A stretch of 64,000 nucleotides of DNA from Hanleya hanleyi. Its lineage: Eukaryota > Mollusca > Polyplacophora > Lepidopleurida > Hanleyidae. How positions within the stretch are numbered: position 1 is the first letter of the stretch; each line of letters starts with the position of its first letter. Shown piece after piece: positions 1-10,560 of this stretch. Under the pieces are notes generated by a model. The model had not been told where the DNA came from and did no database searches. It saw nothing but the letters and a program-made list of their open reading frames with translations. The stretch covers positions 372,001 through 436,000 of the forward strand of contig JAVTVY010017181.1 of the NCBI GenBank assembly GCA_036873755.1, given 5' to 3'. The position numbers and the translations under genes were made by a program.

Positions 1-1
1 C

Positions 2-169
2 GGTAACGTCGGCAGACAAGGCTACCACGGTGACGGCGGCAGACAAGGCTACCACGGCGACGGCGGCAGACAAGGCTACCACGGCGACGTCGGCAAACAA
101 GGCTACCACGGTGACGTCGGCAGACCAGCTTACAAGGATAACCACGATACTCTTGCTCCGCACAACTAG
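2..169 (+). CDS. 3' end of a glycine-rich nonapeptide-repeat protein (partial)
   Basis: The frame beginning at base 2 is open for 55 codons to a TAG at 167-169. It encodes about four and a half copies of a nine-residue unit close to GDVGRQGYH, followed by a tail ending DTLAPHN. The DNA repeat is exactly 27 bp, so the frame is kept. Differences between units are silent (GGT/GGC, both Gly) or conservative (Arg/Lys), plus Val/Gly at one position, which is what one expects of a translated repeat. There is no start codon because the gene runs off the left edge. Gly/Tyr/His/Asp-rich low-complexity repeats are typical of secreted structural proteins such as shell-matrix, byssal or adhesive proteins, but no family is recognised. 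It could also be a short minisatellite that is open by chance. A LINE remnant starts within about 60 bp after the stop. Confidence 0.5.
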   Translation, partial: GNVGRQGYHGDGGRQGYHGDGGRQGYHGDVGKQGYHGDVGRPAYKDNHDTLAPHN

Positions 170-189
170 AGAGGTTCCGCGAAGGAGGA

Positions 190-2250
190 GTTCATGATCA
201 GTCAACAGGGAATTGGAGGCTACTTATATTGGCTTTGAAAATAAACGGACTAACCCAAGAGAAAAAAACTCGGATAATTACCTGATGGATATATTAAAGG
301 AATATGATATTATCTTCTGAGTGAATCGTGGTTTAGCAACTCTTCAAAATAAATCAACTTATATAGGAAATTCATTCCTAAAAGAACTCGTAGGAAAAGT
401 GGAGGAAAATCAATATATTGTAGAGATCAACTATTTAAAGGTTTCCGTCGAGTTAAAGTTAAAAATGATTTTTTTATACTTGGTATGAATTGTATAAGAC
501 GGTGTTTAGTTTTAGAAACAGATGTTTCATTGTGTTTCGCTTATATACCACCTGAACAATCTACCATATACAATATTCTTCAATTCAATATCTTTGATGA
601 TCTACAGTCTGATATTACAAAATTTAATGACAATTGGTCTACCGTGATGATCGTCAAGGACTTAAATGCAAGAACAGGCGAAAATACTAGACTAGTCTCG
701 ATGGACAACTGCATGTACAGTTTTGTTCATAAATTACTGGGCAAAATAGGAAAATAGACATATACATGGGCGTAGTGTTATTCACTATATCTTGAGCAAT
801 CCAGCTTCGTTTTCATATATTTCAAATTTGACTGTGCAAGAACTCTATTTTCAGATCACTGCCTTTTTGAAATAGAACTGAATAATACGTCTAATCTGAA
901 CCTTGATTAATCTTCTTATAAGTTGGATAGATCTAAATGGGGCTCTTAACTTGGTGATTTATTTTTGGATGGTCTGTGCGACATGAAAGATAGACTATAT
1001 CACGTTATAGTAAATATTGACAAAACTGTGGATATTGATGTGTACGTAGAGAAGTTTACAACAGTCAATGATATTTGTTCTCCACTTTTCAATAAGAGGC
1101 TTACCATACGGAATAATCGGATAGTATTTTTGGATGCAACCACCCAAAATAAAAGCTCCATGGTTTGATAATGAATGCGCTAAAAGAAATAAGATTATAT
1201 AAATTTTCTTCATATTTATAATAAAATCCAATTTGATTCAGATTTATCAATCATGTTATTTAAAAAGAAGACAATGCAAACGCTACTGCAGAAAGATGAA
1301 ATACGAGTATAAATGGAAAATTTCATCAAAGCTTAATAATCCAACGAAAAAAGTCCCAATTTTTTTTTGAAAATGGTCTCCGAAGAAAATATATTATTAT
1401 ATTATGGCAATCAAATAACTCTTTACATTCGGTAGTGAATATAACTACAGTGCTAAAAAGCGTTACTTGTAGCAAAACCCGTGAAGCTATATACGAAGGC
1501 TTAAAAGAAGAAATTACTCAATATCACGTGCTAGCGATTGATAATCTTCAATTTGATAAGGCTCCAGGGATTGATAAAATATTGAACGAACATTTAATAG
1601 TGGGAAAAGATATCTTCGCACAAATACTTTGTAAGCTATTTAATGTTGTCTTCGATTTTGGTTAAATTATCAAATCTTGGTGTGAACGAGATATTTTGCC
1701 TATTTTCAAAGAAAAGAGGATGCTGCTGACCCATCTAATTATAGAGGCATCACTCTCGTGGTTAAGGTCTCTAAGGTTTTCACAGCGATACTCAATAAAC
1801 GTCTAAAACAATGGCCAGTTACATACGACAAAATTTTAGGCATACAATTTTTTGGGGGGCTCTGCATTGTTTAATCTGTAGTTTCGTAACAGGAGGTAAA
1901 CGACTATTCTGTGTATTCTTTGACCTTGAACAGGCTTTTGGCAGTGTTTATAGAGAGGGACTATATGGTTTAAGCTATTCAGATATGGGGCACGCGCGGC
2001 AAATTATTAAACGTTTTAAACTCCATGTAAAGCACTGCTAAATCACACGTTTCCCATTTGGATAAATTTACGGACTCTTTTGTTTGTAAACTTGGGGTTT
2101 TATTCTGTTTATTCAGTTACGATTTGGAAATAAACTTGAGTTCTTGTGACACTGGCATCAGTTTAGGGGACGTACTTCTATTTTTGGAAGGTTACAAAAA
2201 CAACTAGAGGGTCTTCATATATTATTAGTTATCATATCTCAGAGCATTAA
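190..2250 (+). pseudogene. Decayed LINE (non-LTR retrotransposon), 5' half: endonuclease and N-terminal reverse transcriptase
   Basis: Translated pieces in changing frames follow the order of an APE-endonuclease LINE. Around 230-330 there is a KINGL...LKEYDII endonuclease start with an in-frame TGA. At 485-757 there is a segment with FAYIPPEQS and a KDLNARTG motif, equivalent to the GDxNAR active-site motif. At 1435-1665 comes the RT entry motif DKAPGID followed by LFNVVFDFG. At 1811-2041 lies the motif A equivalent FFDLEQAFGSVYREGLYGL, in which the catalytic Asp is followed by LEQAF. A frameshifted continuation from about 2035 (FTDSFVCKLGV) aligns with the RT segment before motif B of the LINE at 55618-58945. 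Many stops and frameshifts show an old copy. The RT reading is lost near 2250 and a related C-terminal piece appears after 4505. Confidence 0.75.
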
Positions 2251-2819
2251 GAATCACTTTGGACTTCAAGGCCGACATAATGGAACGGACTTCGATCGGA
2301 CGATCCACAGCATGCACCGGAAAAAATGGACACAAAGACAAATGTATCATTTTTACAATCCTCATCTTTAAAACGTACTAAGGGAGGAGCAAAGATAACG
2401 ATAACATATACTGTAATCCGTGAACAATGAACCCGGTTTCCGTGTGAAATACCGGTGGGCTTCGGTGATAAAGAATGAACAATCTAACTTCAAATTCAGC
2501 TTCATCTCTTATGTTCTATTCTGAAAATCAGAAACGTATAAAATACTGGAACATTAAGCTTAATCTCAATTTCATATTTAATATTTAATAGCCATCGACG
2601 AGTATAATATCTAGATTATATACCTTTTGTTAATAAATACATCGAAAGACCCGTTCCGGATTCACATCTGTTGCGTGGATATGTAAGTTTCAAATACACG
2701 CGTGAACTGTTACATTTCCATTCTGTCTATAATTCAACACCGTGTCACTCGACAGTGTCACTTGTGTCATGTTTCCATAACATCACACAGGAGAAGGACC
2801 AACATGAACTGACTTAAAT

Positions 2820-4291
2820 TTACAGTTCGAGAGAAAAATCGGAAAAATCAAACTGTCCTGCACAATTTGGCAGAAGTATAGGTATTTGCTTCATTTTCGC
2901 ACGATGATGTTGATTGCATTGTGGCCCATTTGGCGCTGAGGGATTTGCGGCGACCAGGATAGCTGTGGGAATGTCACACGATGTGGGCGGGACAGCGGTG
3001 CTGTCGAATTCACAAAACAGCTGATTAAGATCAAAATCAAAGTCGTCGGCATGGCCTTCTGCTCGTACATCCTGGGTGTGTAACACGGCCGACGTGGCAT
3101 CATTTGACATGGGTGCAGGGTACTGAGAAGATGATGTCACAGTTTCTGCAGGATGGGGTTTGACAAGAACATTTACTGGAAGTGTATGCGTACCGGTATT
3201 CGTCTTTCGGGTTGAACTCGTCGTGTCAGGAAAGGCTACTGACGCAACCGTGTGGCCCATTTGCAGTTTCTCGCCATCACTTACTCGCTGGTAAACCGAC
3301 AGCGACGAGACAGATCTGTGACCTGTGACAGCCATTATTTGAGATGCTGAATAGTTGTTTCTACCAAGGATGGTGATGCCGGTTGCTCGTATACTGTGGT
3401 TAGTGTATGGTTCAGAAAGTTTCAGACGAGTGCCCAGGTTGGTCATGAAGGCTGCCAAGCGGTGTTTCCCAATAGGTTTGTTATAATACCAAACTTTATC
3501 GTCGTCGAGGAAGCTATCAACCGGGTACTGCCACAAGCGATCACATTTCGGATGGAGTTTGGAGATATAACTTTCGAATGAAGCAACAGGACAGAACGGG
3601 GAACCTTCTTCTTCAGGCATGAATCCGGTAACACCCTCTTTTTGCTGGGCCCGGCGATTTTTTGTGAGTTCATCCTCCTTTTTTTCACATACCTCTGCCC
3701 AGTTTTCGGGTCCCGCTTGATGATGAATGTGTTTTTTGTCATCTTTTCCATATTCTCCACTCCCCTTCTAAAGAAGAACAGACGTACATCGAACTGAACT
3801 TTATTTGCAAGCCCAGTTGGGGTTTTTGGGGACATGAGAACAGACTTGTAGAGTTTACAACGATCGGACTCGTTTATGGGCTCATAATGATCGGTGTCGC
3901 CTTTTCCAGATGCCTTCAACTCTGCAAGTGCGGTTTTGAAGCACTCGTTGGCTTCATTAAACTCCGAATTTCTAATCAAATCAAAAGTTTTCAAATACGG
4001 TGGGGCCTTCAGGTAACGATTCAGAGAATGTCGAAAGTTTTCGAGTGGATGTTTTGTACAATTCTCCGTCTTGTTTTCGGGCATCCAAATAAAAATGATT
4101 GAGTACCTCTGCTAACCTCTCGGCCGAGAATCCTTCGAATTCTTCACTCTGTCCCTTCTCTTTCAGGTAATACTTCAAAGTTCTGGCGGACGCTTTGTTC
4201 GATTTTTTGTGTTGCTGGGAATAATATTAGCCCGCTTTTCAACAACTTCATCGTCCGTGTGAGACGCGAAACGTTTGCCTGATTCAGCCAT
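2820..4291 (-). pseudogene. Crypton/KIAA1958-type tyrosine recombinase, frameshifted
   Basis: Three consecutive frames on the minus strand read as one protein of about 490 residues. The likely start is the Met of MAESGKRF (complement of 4289-4291). The N-terminal part (ASARTLKYYLKEKG, then LNHFYLDARKQDGELY and HSLNRYLKAPPYLKTF) resembles the SAM-like core-binding region of DUF3504 proteins such as KIAA1958, ZMYM and QRICH1, which derive from Crypton transposons. The C-terminal part holds tyrosine-recombinase hallmarks: NHSIR (H-x-x-R box), then TGHRSVSSLSVYQRV with the conserved His and the nucleophile Tyr. The upstream Arg is probably in FDVRLFFFRRG. Frames change near 4203 and 3690, both in runs of A, and near 4045. 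The last block adds about 150 residues without recognised domain. It lies inside an older LINE, which suggests it arrived as a mobile element, although no terminal repeats are visible. Confidence 0.8.
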
Positions 4292-4472
4292 TTTGTTTAG
4301 CAGACGATGGAATCTAGTGAACACCTGTTCGTTGCCCTTGGCGACGGGGGTATACGATATATATTCGACCAGCAAGTTGACAATACAGCATCACACATGA
4401 GGTCTGTCAGCCAATCAAAAGTCTACATGCTTCTCTGAGATATGATAAAGTGTGATATGTGGGACTTAAGCG

Positions 4473-4510
4473 GTATGACTGAAATATTGTTGAAAACGAC
4501 GTCAAATCCT
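4473..4510 (+). repeat. Diverged copy of the LINE/SINE 3' tail motif
   Basis: The stretch GACTGAAATATTG followed by TTGAAAACGACGTCAAA resembles the tail at 9200-9232 and at 33940-33972 (GCTGARATATTGCTGAACG...). It lies at the boundary where the tyrosine-recombinase segment ends and LINE coding sequence resumes. The match is imperfect and short, so it may be chance. Confidence 0.35.
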
Positions 4511-5320
4511 ATTCACTTAATCTATCTGAATATGTGAAATTAACATATAATGGACACGATATTGAAGTATGTGACGATTTCAATTATCTTGGGTTGGAAT
4601 TTACAAGTTATGGGAAATCTTCCAAAACACAGCAAAATCTTGCTGAAAAATGTTCGAGGGCATTGGGAGAGATGAGATCTAATGACGTGACATTCTTATT
4701 TGACAGCTGCGCTAAGTCAATTCTAGAATACGCCCGTGAAGTGTGAGGTTTTCACAAGGCCGAATCGGTAGAACGTGTTCATCGTAAATGTCGTAAAGTT
4801 CTGCTTGGGGTAAAATCGTCAACATCTAGCGCAGCTTTATATGGAGAACTAGGAAGTATGCCACTAAGATATATTCGATTAAAGAGACTTTTAAAATGTT
4901 GGTTTAAAGTTAAAAATACAGAAAACGTAATACTTTGTACTGTGTACAATGAAAACTGTAATCAACCCCAGAGGGCTGAAAATTGGGTAACGTTAGTAAA
5001 GAAAACTTTAGTGAAATTTGGTTTCAATGAGGTGTGGCTATACCCATATTCTGTGAATGTATCTGTATTTTTGAAAACCTTTTAACAGCGGATTAAAGAT
5101 TGTTATATGATAGAACTTAGAATATGAAATATATATATATGTATTTTAGCAAATATTAAACATCGAATGGCCCTATGTCGACTAAGAACAACTGCTCATA
5201 AGCAAAAAATAGAAACTGGTCGATATAGCAATGAACAGGTAGCGAATATGAAGAGGGTATGTGAAATGTGTAATAGGACCAACATTGTGCCATGTATGAT
5301 ATGTTGTGAGGCGAGCGGCA
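4505..5320 (+). pseudogene. Decayed LINE, 3' half: C-terminal reverse transcriptase and Cys motif
   Basis: Open pieces at 4534-4746 and 4858-5085 read as the thumb and connection region of a LINE RT. They include the motif DDFNYLGLEF (equivalent to FTYLGC in the LINE at 55618-58945) and SCAKSILEYA, where the younger element has LVKPIVI. From about 5155 the segment RMALCRLRTTAHKQKIETGRY and the following CEMCNR correspond to the C-terminal Cys-containing region (CRLCQ...H...C) of the younger element. Between 2250 and 4505 the YADD region is missing and is replaced by the tyrosine-recombinase block. This piece and the one at 190-2250 are probably one interrupted copy. Confidence 0.65.
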
Positions 5321-5709
5321 AGTTTTGCTGAACCGAAGATTTAATGATTGATTGAGTCTTAGCGACTAATTATAGACTGTGGATGTTGATGTACTTCTCC
5401 ATAACAACAGAATAATCACTTGACTAATGTAACCCAGCTGTTGGCACCAATCTCGGACAGCACCTTAATAGAATATACATTCACCAGAATACAGTTATCC
5501 GATTGCATAATGTTCGAGCAATAGTTCACTATCCGTACTAACACGTGCATAATTAGTAAAGACCTAGTTCTTCATAAACAGGTGCATTTGGGATAGACAT
5601 AATCACTCTCAACAATTGATAAAGAAAATTCCGAAATACCCGTTCAACTGTGAGTGCTTGATGGAAACCCCGAATTTTGAAATCTAGAGTAGATTCAAGG
5701 CTCTGGAAC
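5321..5709. other. Unannotated spacer
   Basis: AT-rich sequence with no open frame of note and no repeat that I can recognise. Confidence 0.5.
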
Positions 5710-5715
5710 CTTTTC

Positions 5716-6017
5716 TACGGTGGCTCATAAGTGACATTGATATTTTTTTAGTTATGTATTTTTTTTTTTGCATTATCACCTAGGTGGAAATTATTCTCAC
5801 CTGGGTGGCGATTATTATCACCTGGGTGGAAATTATTCTCACCTGGGTGATAATATTATCACCCAGGTGAAAATAATTTCCACCCAGGTGAAAATAATTT
5901 CCACCCAGGTGATAATAATATCACCCGGGTGAGAATTTTAATTTCCACCTAGGTGATAATGCAAAAAAAAAAAATACATAATTAAAAAAAAGTCAATGTC
6001 ACCTATGAGCCACCGTA
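5716..6017. mobile_element. Palindromic foldback MITE with CTTTTC target duplication
   Basis: The 302-bp element is almost a single palindrome. It begins TACGGTGGCTCATAAGTGAC and ends with the reverse complement of that sequence (one change). Inside, both arms have a T-rich or A-rich run and then several direct copies of a motif CACCTGGGTG spaced by about 9 AT-rich bases. CACCTGGGTG is itself nearly palindromic. The element is flanked by the perfect 6-bp direct repeat CTTTTC (5710-5715 and 6018-6023), consistent with a target-site duplication. No protein is encoded, so it must be non-autonomous. The superfamily is uncertain; TA-based insertion is an alternative reading because the termini are TA. 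Confidence 0.8.
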
Positions 6018-6240
6018 CTTTTCTGCTTAAAAATGAGATACACTTGAATGTTTCAAAATGTCTTTTAAAGAGTAGAATATTTGTGTCTGTCGGTGATCAA
6101 GCGTAGGGGTTTGTTAGCATTCTAAAAACAAGAAGATTTTTTATGTGATATACCTAGGCTTAATTAAGAAAGATTCGATTGCCATAAACCCGTATGATAA
6201 ACCCTTCACATATTATAAATTACCAAATCACCTTTCGAAC

Positions 6241-6834
6241 AAAGGAGATGGTACGATTAGGCGGGATTTTGGTCTATACGTGGTATGGTTTAAATCGAAG
6301 AAGTAAAATGTCCTAAAAATAATTGTTTTAATGTAATGGAAACAGAAAATATATGTATACAATATGTGAAAGTTCTAGCTCGATTGCTTTATGATTATAG
6401 TTATGACATGAAACTGAAATCCGCAGCATGTGCCATTCCCTGGAGAAGAGGTCTAAATCTAGTCCTTCAAACACACATATAGACACGAAGAACCCCTTGG
6501 ACCAAAACGCCAGTTAACCTAGTGATGTGTGGCGGCATTATATCTCAACTGCTGGAAAATATTTTTGGTCCAAGGGGTCTTTCGTGCCTAAATGTGTGTT
6601 TGAATGACTCGATTTAGACCTTTTTTCATGAAATAACACATGCTGCGCATTTCAATTTTATGACATACATGTAACTATAACCATAATACAATCGAGCTAG
6701 AACTTTCACATGTGTACATATAATTCCTCTTGCCGTTACATTAAAACACAATTATTTTTAGGCCATTTTATAGTTTCGATTTCAAGCTCACCACGTATAG
6801 GCCAAAATTCCGTCTTATCATACCATCGCCTTTT
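6241..6834. mobile_element. Long inverted-repeat element, about 594 bp
   Basis: The left arm (6241-6506) and right arm (6572-6834) are reverse complements over roughly 260 bp with numerous point differences. The arms start AAAGGAGATGGTACGATTAG and AAAAGGCGATGGTATGATAAG in the same reading. The spacer between the arms, from ACCAAAA to TTTTGGT, is only about 65 bp. There is no coding capacity. The divergence between arms shows that the palindrome is old. It is likely a foldback-type non-autonomous DNA transposon. I could not define a target duplication. Confidence 0.75.
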
Positions 6835-7814
6835 CTAATCATGTATATTGGCTGTTATTGTGGAGGACGGCTGATTACTGAATGTCGGTTCGTACGACTG
6901 TACAAGTAAGATCACAAACACCAACGATTGCTTACCTTGCCTCAGAGAATGTTGCTCTTGACCGTCTTACACATGGCGATTGACGATAACACTGAGGAAC
7001 GAGTCAATATTCCTGCATTATAACCTACAGTTAATGAGAGGCGTGGTTAATTAAGATGTCACCATATTTTCTCTCGAATAGCCAATAGTCAGAAGATCTC
7101 TGTCGGACACACATGTTCATTGTCTTGAAAAAATACGAAGAATAGAATCGCTATACCACAGTGCTTCTTCTGCTTGTACTTCTCTCTCACAGCAAAATTT
7201 GAATTTCCTGCAAAAATCGATGACAATCTTAGGACAATTTTAGACTGATGAATTCAACTCTGTGATAAGGGATTTTACCACTAACTGATAGTTGTAGACT
7301 TCTAATGTCTTAATAGAGACATGGTTCACTACGATATGTGCTAAATTATATTATCACATATTTGCCTGTGATACTGGACATTTAGCCCCGTTGATACTGT
7401 GGAATGACACCGTTCCATATCATGATATGGATTTCTGCCCTCACGTGCGGGTCTGATATCGGTTATCGGCCCTTGGGCTGATATCGCGCACAGGAGGGGT
7501 TTCCCCTCGAGAAGCTCGTCGCATTCTCTCCGCAGTCTGACCGAGCGCACTTTTGCGCTTTTCACCTGGATCTTACTACGTATTAAATGTTTTGAAGTAT
7601 GCATAATCATTCGATAATCGATCTTGAATTTGAACCTTTTCGCTCTGGTATATCACCAAAATGGGACGAAGAAATTTTCGCAACATTGACTGCATTTTAC
7701 CGAGGGTTCAATATTCGATGAAACAGTTTCATGTCAAACTAAAATCTATGTCTACTTGTTTTGTCAATTACAATGCTACCATTCATCTATAAATATGTGA
7801 TAAATAGATTATGA
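6835..7814. other. Unannotated spacer with a small palindrome
   Basis: No supported gene. A perfect 16-bp palindrome CCATATCATGATATGG lies at 7425-7440. Nearby at 7440-7500 are fragments (TGATATCGG, TTATCGGCCC, GGGCTGATATCG) that share words with the hairpin at 7815-7939, so this may be a decayed relative. An 89-codon minus-strand frame at 7341-7610 is not recognised. Confidence 0.4.
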
Positions 7815-7939
7815 TATACCCATTTCCATATCGTCCCTGGCATCAGCCCTCGACCCCCATATCAGCCCTCGGGCCTTCGGCCCTCTGGCTGATATGGGGG
7901 TCTCGGGCTGATACCAGGGCCGATATGGAAATGGGTATA
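7815..7939. repeat. 125-bp near-perfect hairpin
   Basis: The two 60-bp arms start at TATACCCATTTCCATATCG and fold around the tetraloop-like centre GGGCC-TTCG-GGCCC (one extra base in the arms). About six mismatches are seen. GC-rich words CAGCCCTCG and ATATCAGCC recur inside each arm. Such a structure may be a MITE lacking a clear target duplication or a fold-forming regulatory or fragile site. Confidence 0.75.
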
Positions 7940-8739
7940 CAATAATCTCTAATTATCAGAGTGTGTAACATTATCATGGTGCCACCGCAATCACATTACT
8001 GAGCCTGGTGAAAATTACACATGTAACTATATTCCAGCCATTTCTGTCAATACCGTTTTTCACAGTGTATTCTTGGACATTAGCGTAATTCAGGTACGTG
8101 ATAAGAATCTTCCCAACGGGAGGATCTCTCTAACATCACATAAAATGATGTTCCGTGATCACACGTCCGTTTTAAAAAGCGGTCAAAGTTTCTGGACACC
8201 GGAAGTATGCGAAGGGCTGATAGAAAGAAAAGGCCCAATTCAATCGACTTTCAAATTATAAAGATAATTTTCCATCCCAGAGCATGTTATACCTGAGCGG
8301 CGTTACCGAAATTTACCTCAATGTCGGTCACCGACTAAATGAATTGCAAAAGTTTATATCATTTTCATATACATGCATACTATTTGCCGATTATAAAAGT
8401 ATTTATCTAATTCGAGTATCTTAGAAATATAAACTGTTATGATGGATGAAATGAAGTAGAGTTTGAACAGTGAAATAGAGTGTGGACAGCAGCTGGTTTA
8501 TATTTGTTAATATTTAGTTAGATGGAATAGCATTGATCACGAGGCACAATAAGAATAAGTAATCAGACAGTAATCAAGCCCACACTTGGACAAGTTATTT
8601 TACCAAAGTCATAACCCTTTGAAAAAACCTACTTAAATTAATTAATATTTTTTTCGACGGGTTATTGAACAGATCCTTTGTCTGGAACTCATTCGGGCAT
8701 TTATAATGATATGGTGATATATTTTTTAGCTCATCAGTT
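7940..8739. other. Unannotated spacer
   Basis: AT-rich DNA with one 62-codon open frame at 8073-8261 that resembles nothing I know. No repeat or gene is supported. Confidence 0.4.
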
Positions 8740-9097
8740 CATATTGATCTCTATCTGTGCTTATGTGAGAATCTTTATGGGACGCTTCATGCGTTTCAAA
8801 AAACTGTAGAATATATTCAGCAGCCAGAAACGTTTCGATCTAGCGATGACCAGGCGATGTAGAATCGGTCATAGGCGATTAACTCAAGAATATTTACTAA
8901 AAAAAGAACCAGCTCCAAGGTGTATTCCATGCCATGAAGATCTCAAAGTGAAACATATTTTGATCGACTGTATAGATTTTAAGATTGTAAGAGATTCTTT
9001 TTATCAAGCAGTTACTTTAGAAGATAGTTTTAATCGGGTAAGAGAAGACTGTATTTTAGGTTATTTGAGAGAAATCGGTTTGTTGCATAAGTGTTAA
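8740..9097 (+). pseudogene. C-terminal fragment of a LINE with Cys/His motif
   Basis: The frame ending at 9097 reads RCRIGHRRLTQEYLLKKE, then CIPCHEDLKVKHILIDC. The IGHxRLTxxYLL block followed by C-x2-C-x(8)-H-x(4)-C is the standard C-terminus of I/Jockey-group LINEs, just after the RNase H domain. Upstream, up to about 8740, only weak similarity remains, so the copy is 5'-truncated. It is followed at 9170-9273 by its 3' untranslated region and tail. Confidence 0.75.
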
Positions 9098-9273
9098 AGT
9101 ATGTACACGGTTTTCGTTTGTTGTATTGATTACTTCTGGATTGCTGGTTTGTTGACTTGTTTTTGTTGAAATACTTAGAATTTTGTTTGGTTGTCGCTAT
9201 ATAGCTGAGATATTGCTGAACGCGACGTTAAACCTTAATTCTCTTTTCTCTGTCTCTCTCTCCTACAATTTGC
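9098..9273 (+). repeat. LINE 3' UTR and tail, ending in a CT-rich run
   Basis: Directly downstream of the LINE stop codon is a sequence that contains ATACTTAGAATTTTGTTTGG and then TATAGCTGAGATATTGCTG, ending in a CT-rich run at about 9238-9265. The same tail is found at 33908-34003 without coding sequence in front, and more weakly at 4473-4510. Because here it follows a protein end, this locus identifies the tail as the 3' end of an I/Jockey-like LINE, which may also be shared by SINEs. Confidence 0.65.
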
Positions 9274-9411
9274 AGGCTTAGACTTAACTCCCTTTGCCTT
9301 ATAAATTGCCTTTTTTATACCAGTTAACCAAGCACGGGGGAATAATCAAGAATTAAATTGAATAGTTTCAGATAAATCGGGAGCATAAAGTCTGTTGTAT
9401 TCTTGAATTAT

Positions 9412-9643
9412 AACACATATAAGGGAAGTGGGAAGAGGTGCCGACATACTGGCAGAGCCACATGACTTCACAGTATAGACTTCCGATTAACCTATTCTAA
9501 AGCACATACCAAGAATCTAACGATGTTGTATCTCAGGTACGCTTTTATTGTACTGTTCATGTGGTAGTTTGGATGATATGACCACACGGCCCCTAGCACC
9601 GGCATAATAGGTATTAGATACAAATCTAGAGAGCTATGATGGA
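9412..9643 (-). repeat. Direct repeat copy A, related to PLE 3' ends
   Basis: About 230 bp repeated at 9909-10150 with roughly 85-90% identity. Read on the minus strand it contains TTGTATCTAATACC, CTAGGGGCCGTGTGG and AAGCGTACCTGAGATACA. These align with the 3' untranslated regions of the PLE fragments at 29520-29640 and 52405-52520 (TTGTGTCTAATTCCGCTTAA, CTAGGGGCCGTATG, AAGCGTGACTGAGATACA). The left part (GTGGGAAGAGGTGCCGACAT) recurs at 62354-62398. Confidence 0.65.
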
Positions 9644-9908
9644 CATGCTCTGACAACTCGTATATTGGTATTTGGTGAGATGTTTGGTGTGACAACTCGT
9701 ACACTGGGGACTGGTGAGCTGTATCGTCGTCAGATACAAATGACGGCATTTAACACAAAAGACTAGTCTGTAAGGCCCGGTGTCGACCCAGCATCAACTT
9801 CCCACATATGCCAACATATATCAAAGACCAAAAGGTCTGTACAGGGGCCGGGCCTCGGGGACGAAACGTCCACCAGCAGAATCTCGCCATATGCAGGTAA
9901 AAATTACA

Positions 9909-10150
9909 ACACATATAAGGGAATTGGGAAGAGGTGCCGACATACTGGCAAATTCAGATGACTTCACAGTATAGTCTTCCGGTTAACCTATTCTAAAGCA
10001 CGTACCAAGAATCTAGCGATTCGTGATATGTGTTGTATCTCAGGTACGCTTTTATTGTACTGTTCATGTGATAACTTGGATGATATGACCACACGGCCCC
10101 TAGCACCGGCATAAGCGGTATTAGATACAAATCTAGAGAGCTATGATGGA
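9909..10150 (-). repeat. Direct repeat copy B, related to PLE 3' ends
   Basis: Second copy of the repeat at 9412-9643, with a short insertion around ATTCGTGATATGTG. It ends at the same base (CTATGATGGA). Immediately beyond it a minus-strand LINE fragment begins, so the pair may be a duplication with one copy later joined to a LINE piece. Confidence 0.65.
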
Positions 10151-10151
10151 A

Positions 10152-10560
10152 TATTTACCTCGTTTGATATTTTAGCATTACCTCTGGCCTTACCAGATTT
10201 GAACACTGTACAGCCCTCCTTACTTCAGTTTCTGCAAAAGGCATACTTCAAATTTCATATGGATAAAATCTATACCAGATCATGTGATATCATCTGGCAC
10301 AGGTATATCATCAATAGTTGTGTCATTTAATGTTTTAAAGTAATTAAAAAGTTCCTAGCGGCACAGTATTTTTTCTATCTTCTCGTGATCGCTAAGCATT
10401 TTCCAATACCTTTTGGGGCTACCTTTTTTCATTGTTCGTATTTTTCTATGGTATTTATATTTGTGTTTATCCTCACAGTACCTTAAGGTTTCTTATACGC
10501 TGTACTTTCGCCTTAGTTAAGTTCATTTATATATTTTCCTCGGTTGATGCCGTGTTGAAT
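10152..10560 (-). pseudogene. LINE fragment: region before and at the start of the RT domain
   Basis: The minus strand reads SPKRYWKMLSDHEKIEK, then FKTLNDTTIDDIPVPDDI, and in a shifted frame ETEVRRAVQ and KSGKARGNAKISNEVN. The last piece matches the LINE motif LKxGKAPGxDGIxNE at the start of the RT fingers. Several stops and one frameshift are present. The piece ends sharply next to the direct repeat at 9909-10150. Confidence 0.65.

Noticed and set aside
7341..7610. 89-codon minus-strand frame as a gene
   Set aside because: No recognised domain and it overlaps a decayed palindromic repeat.
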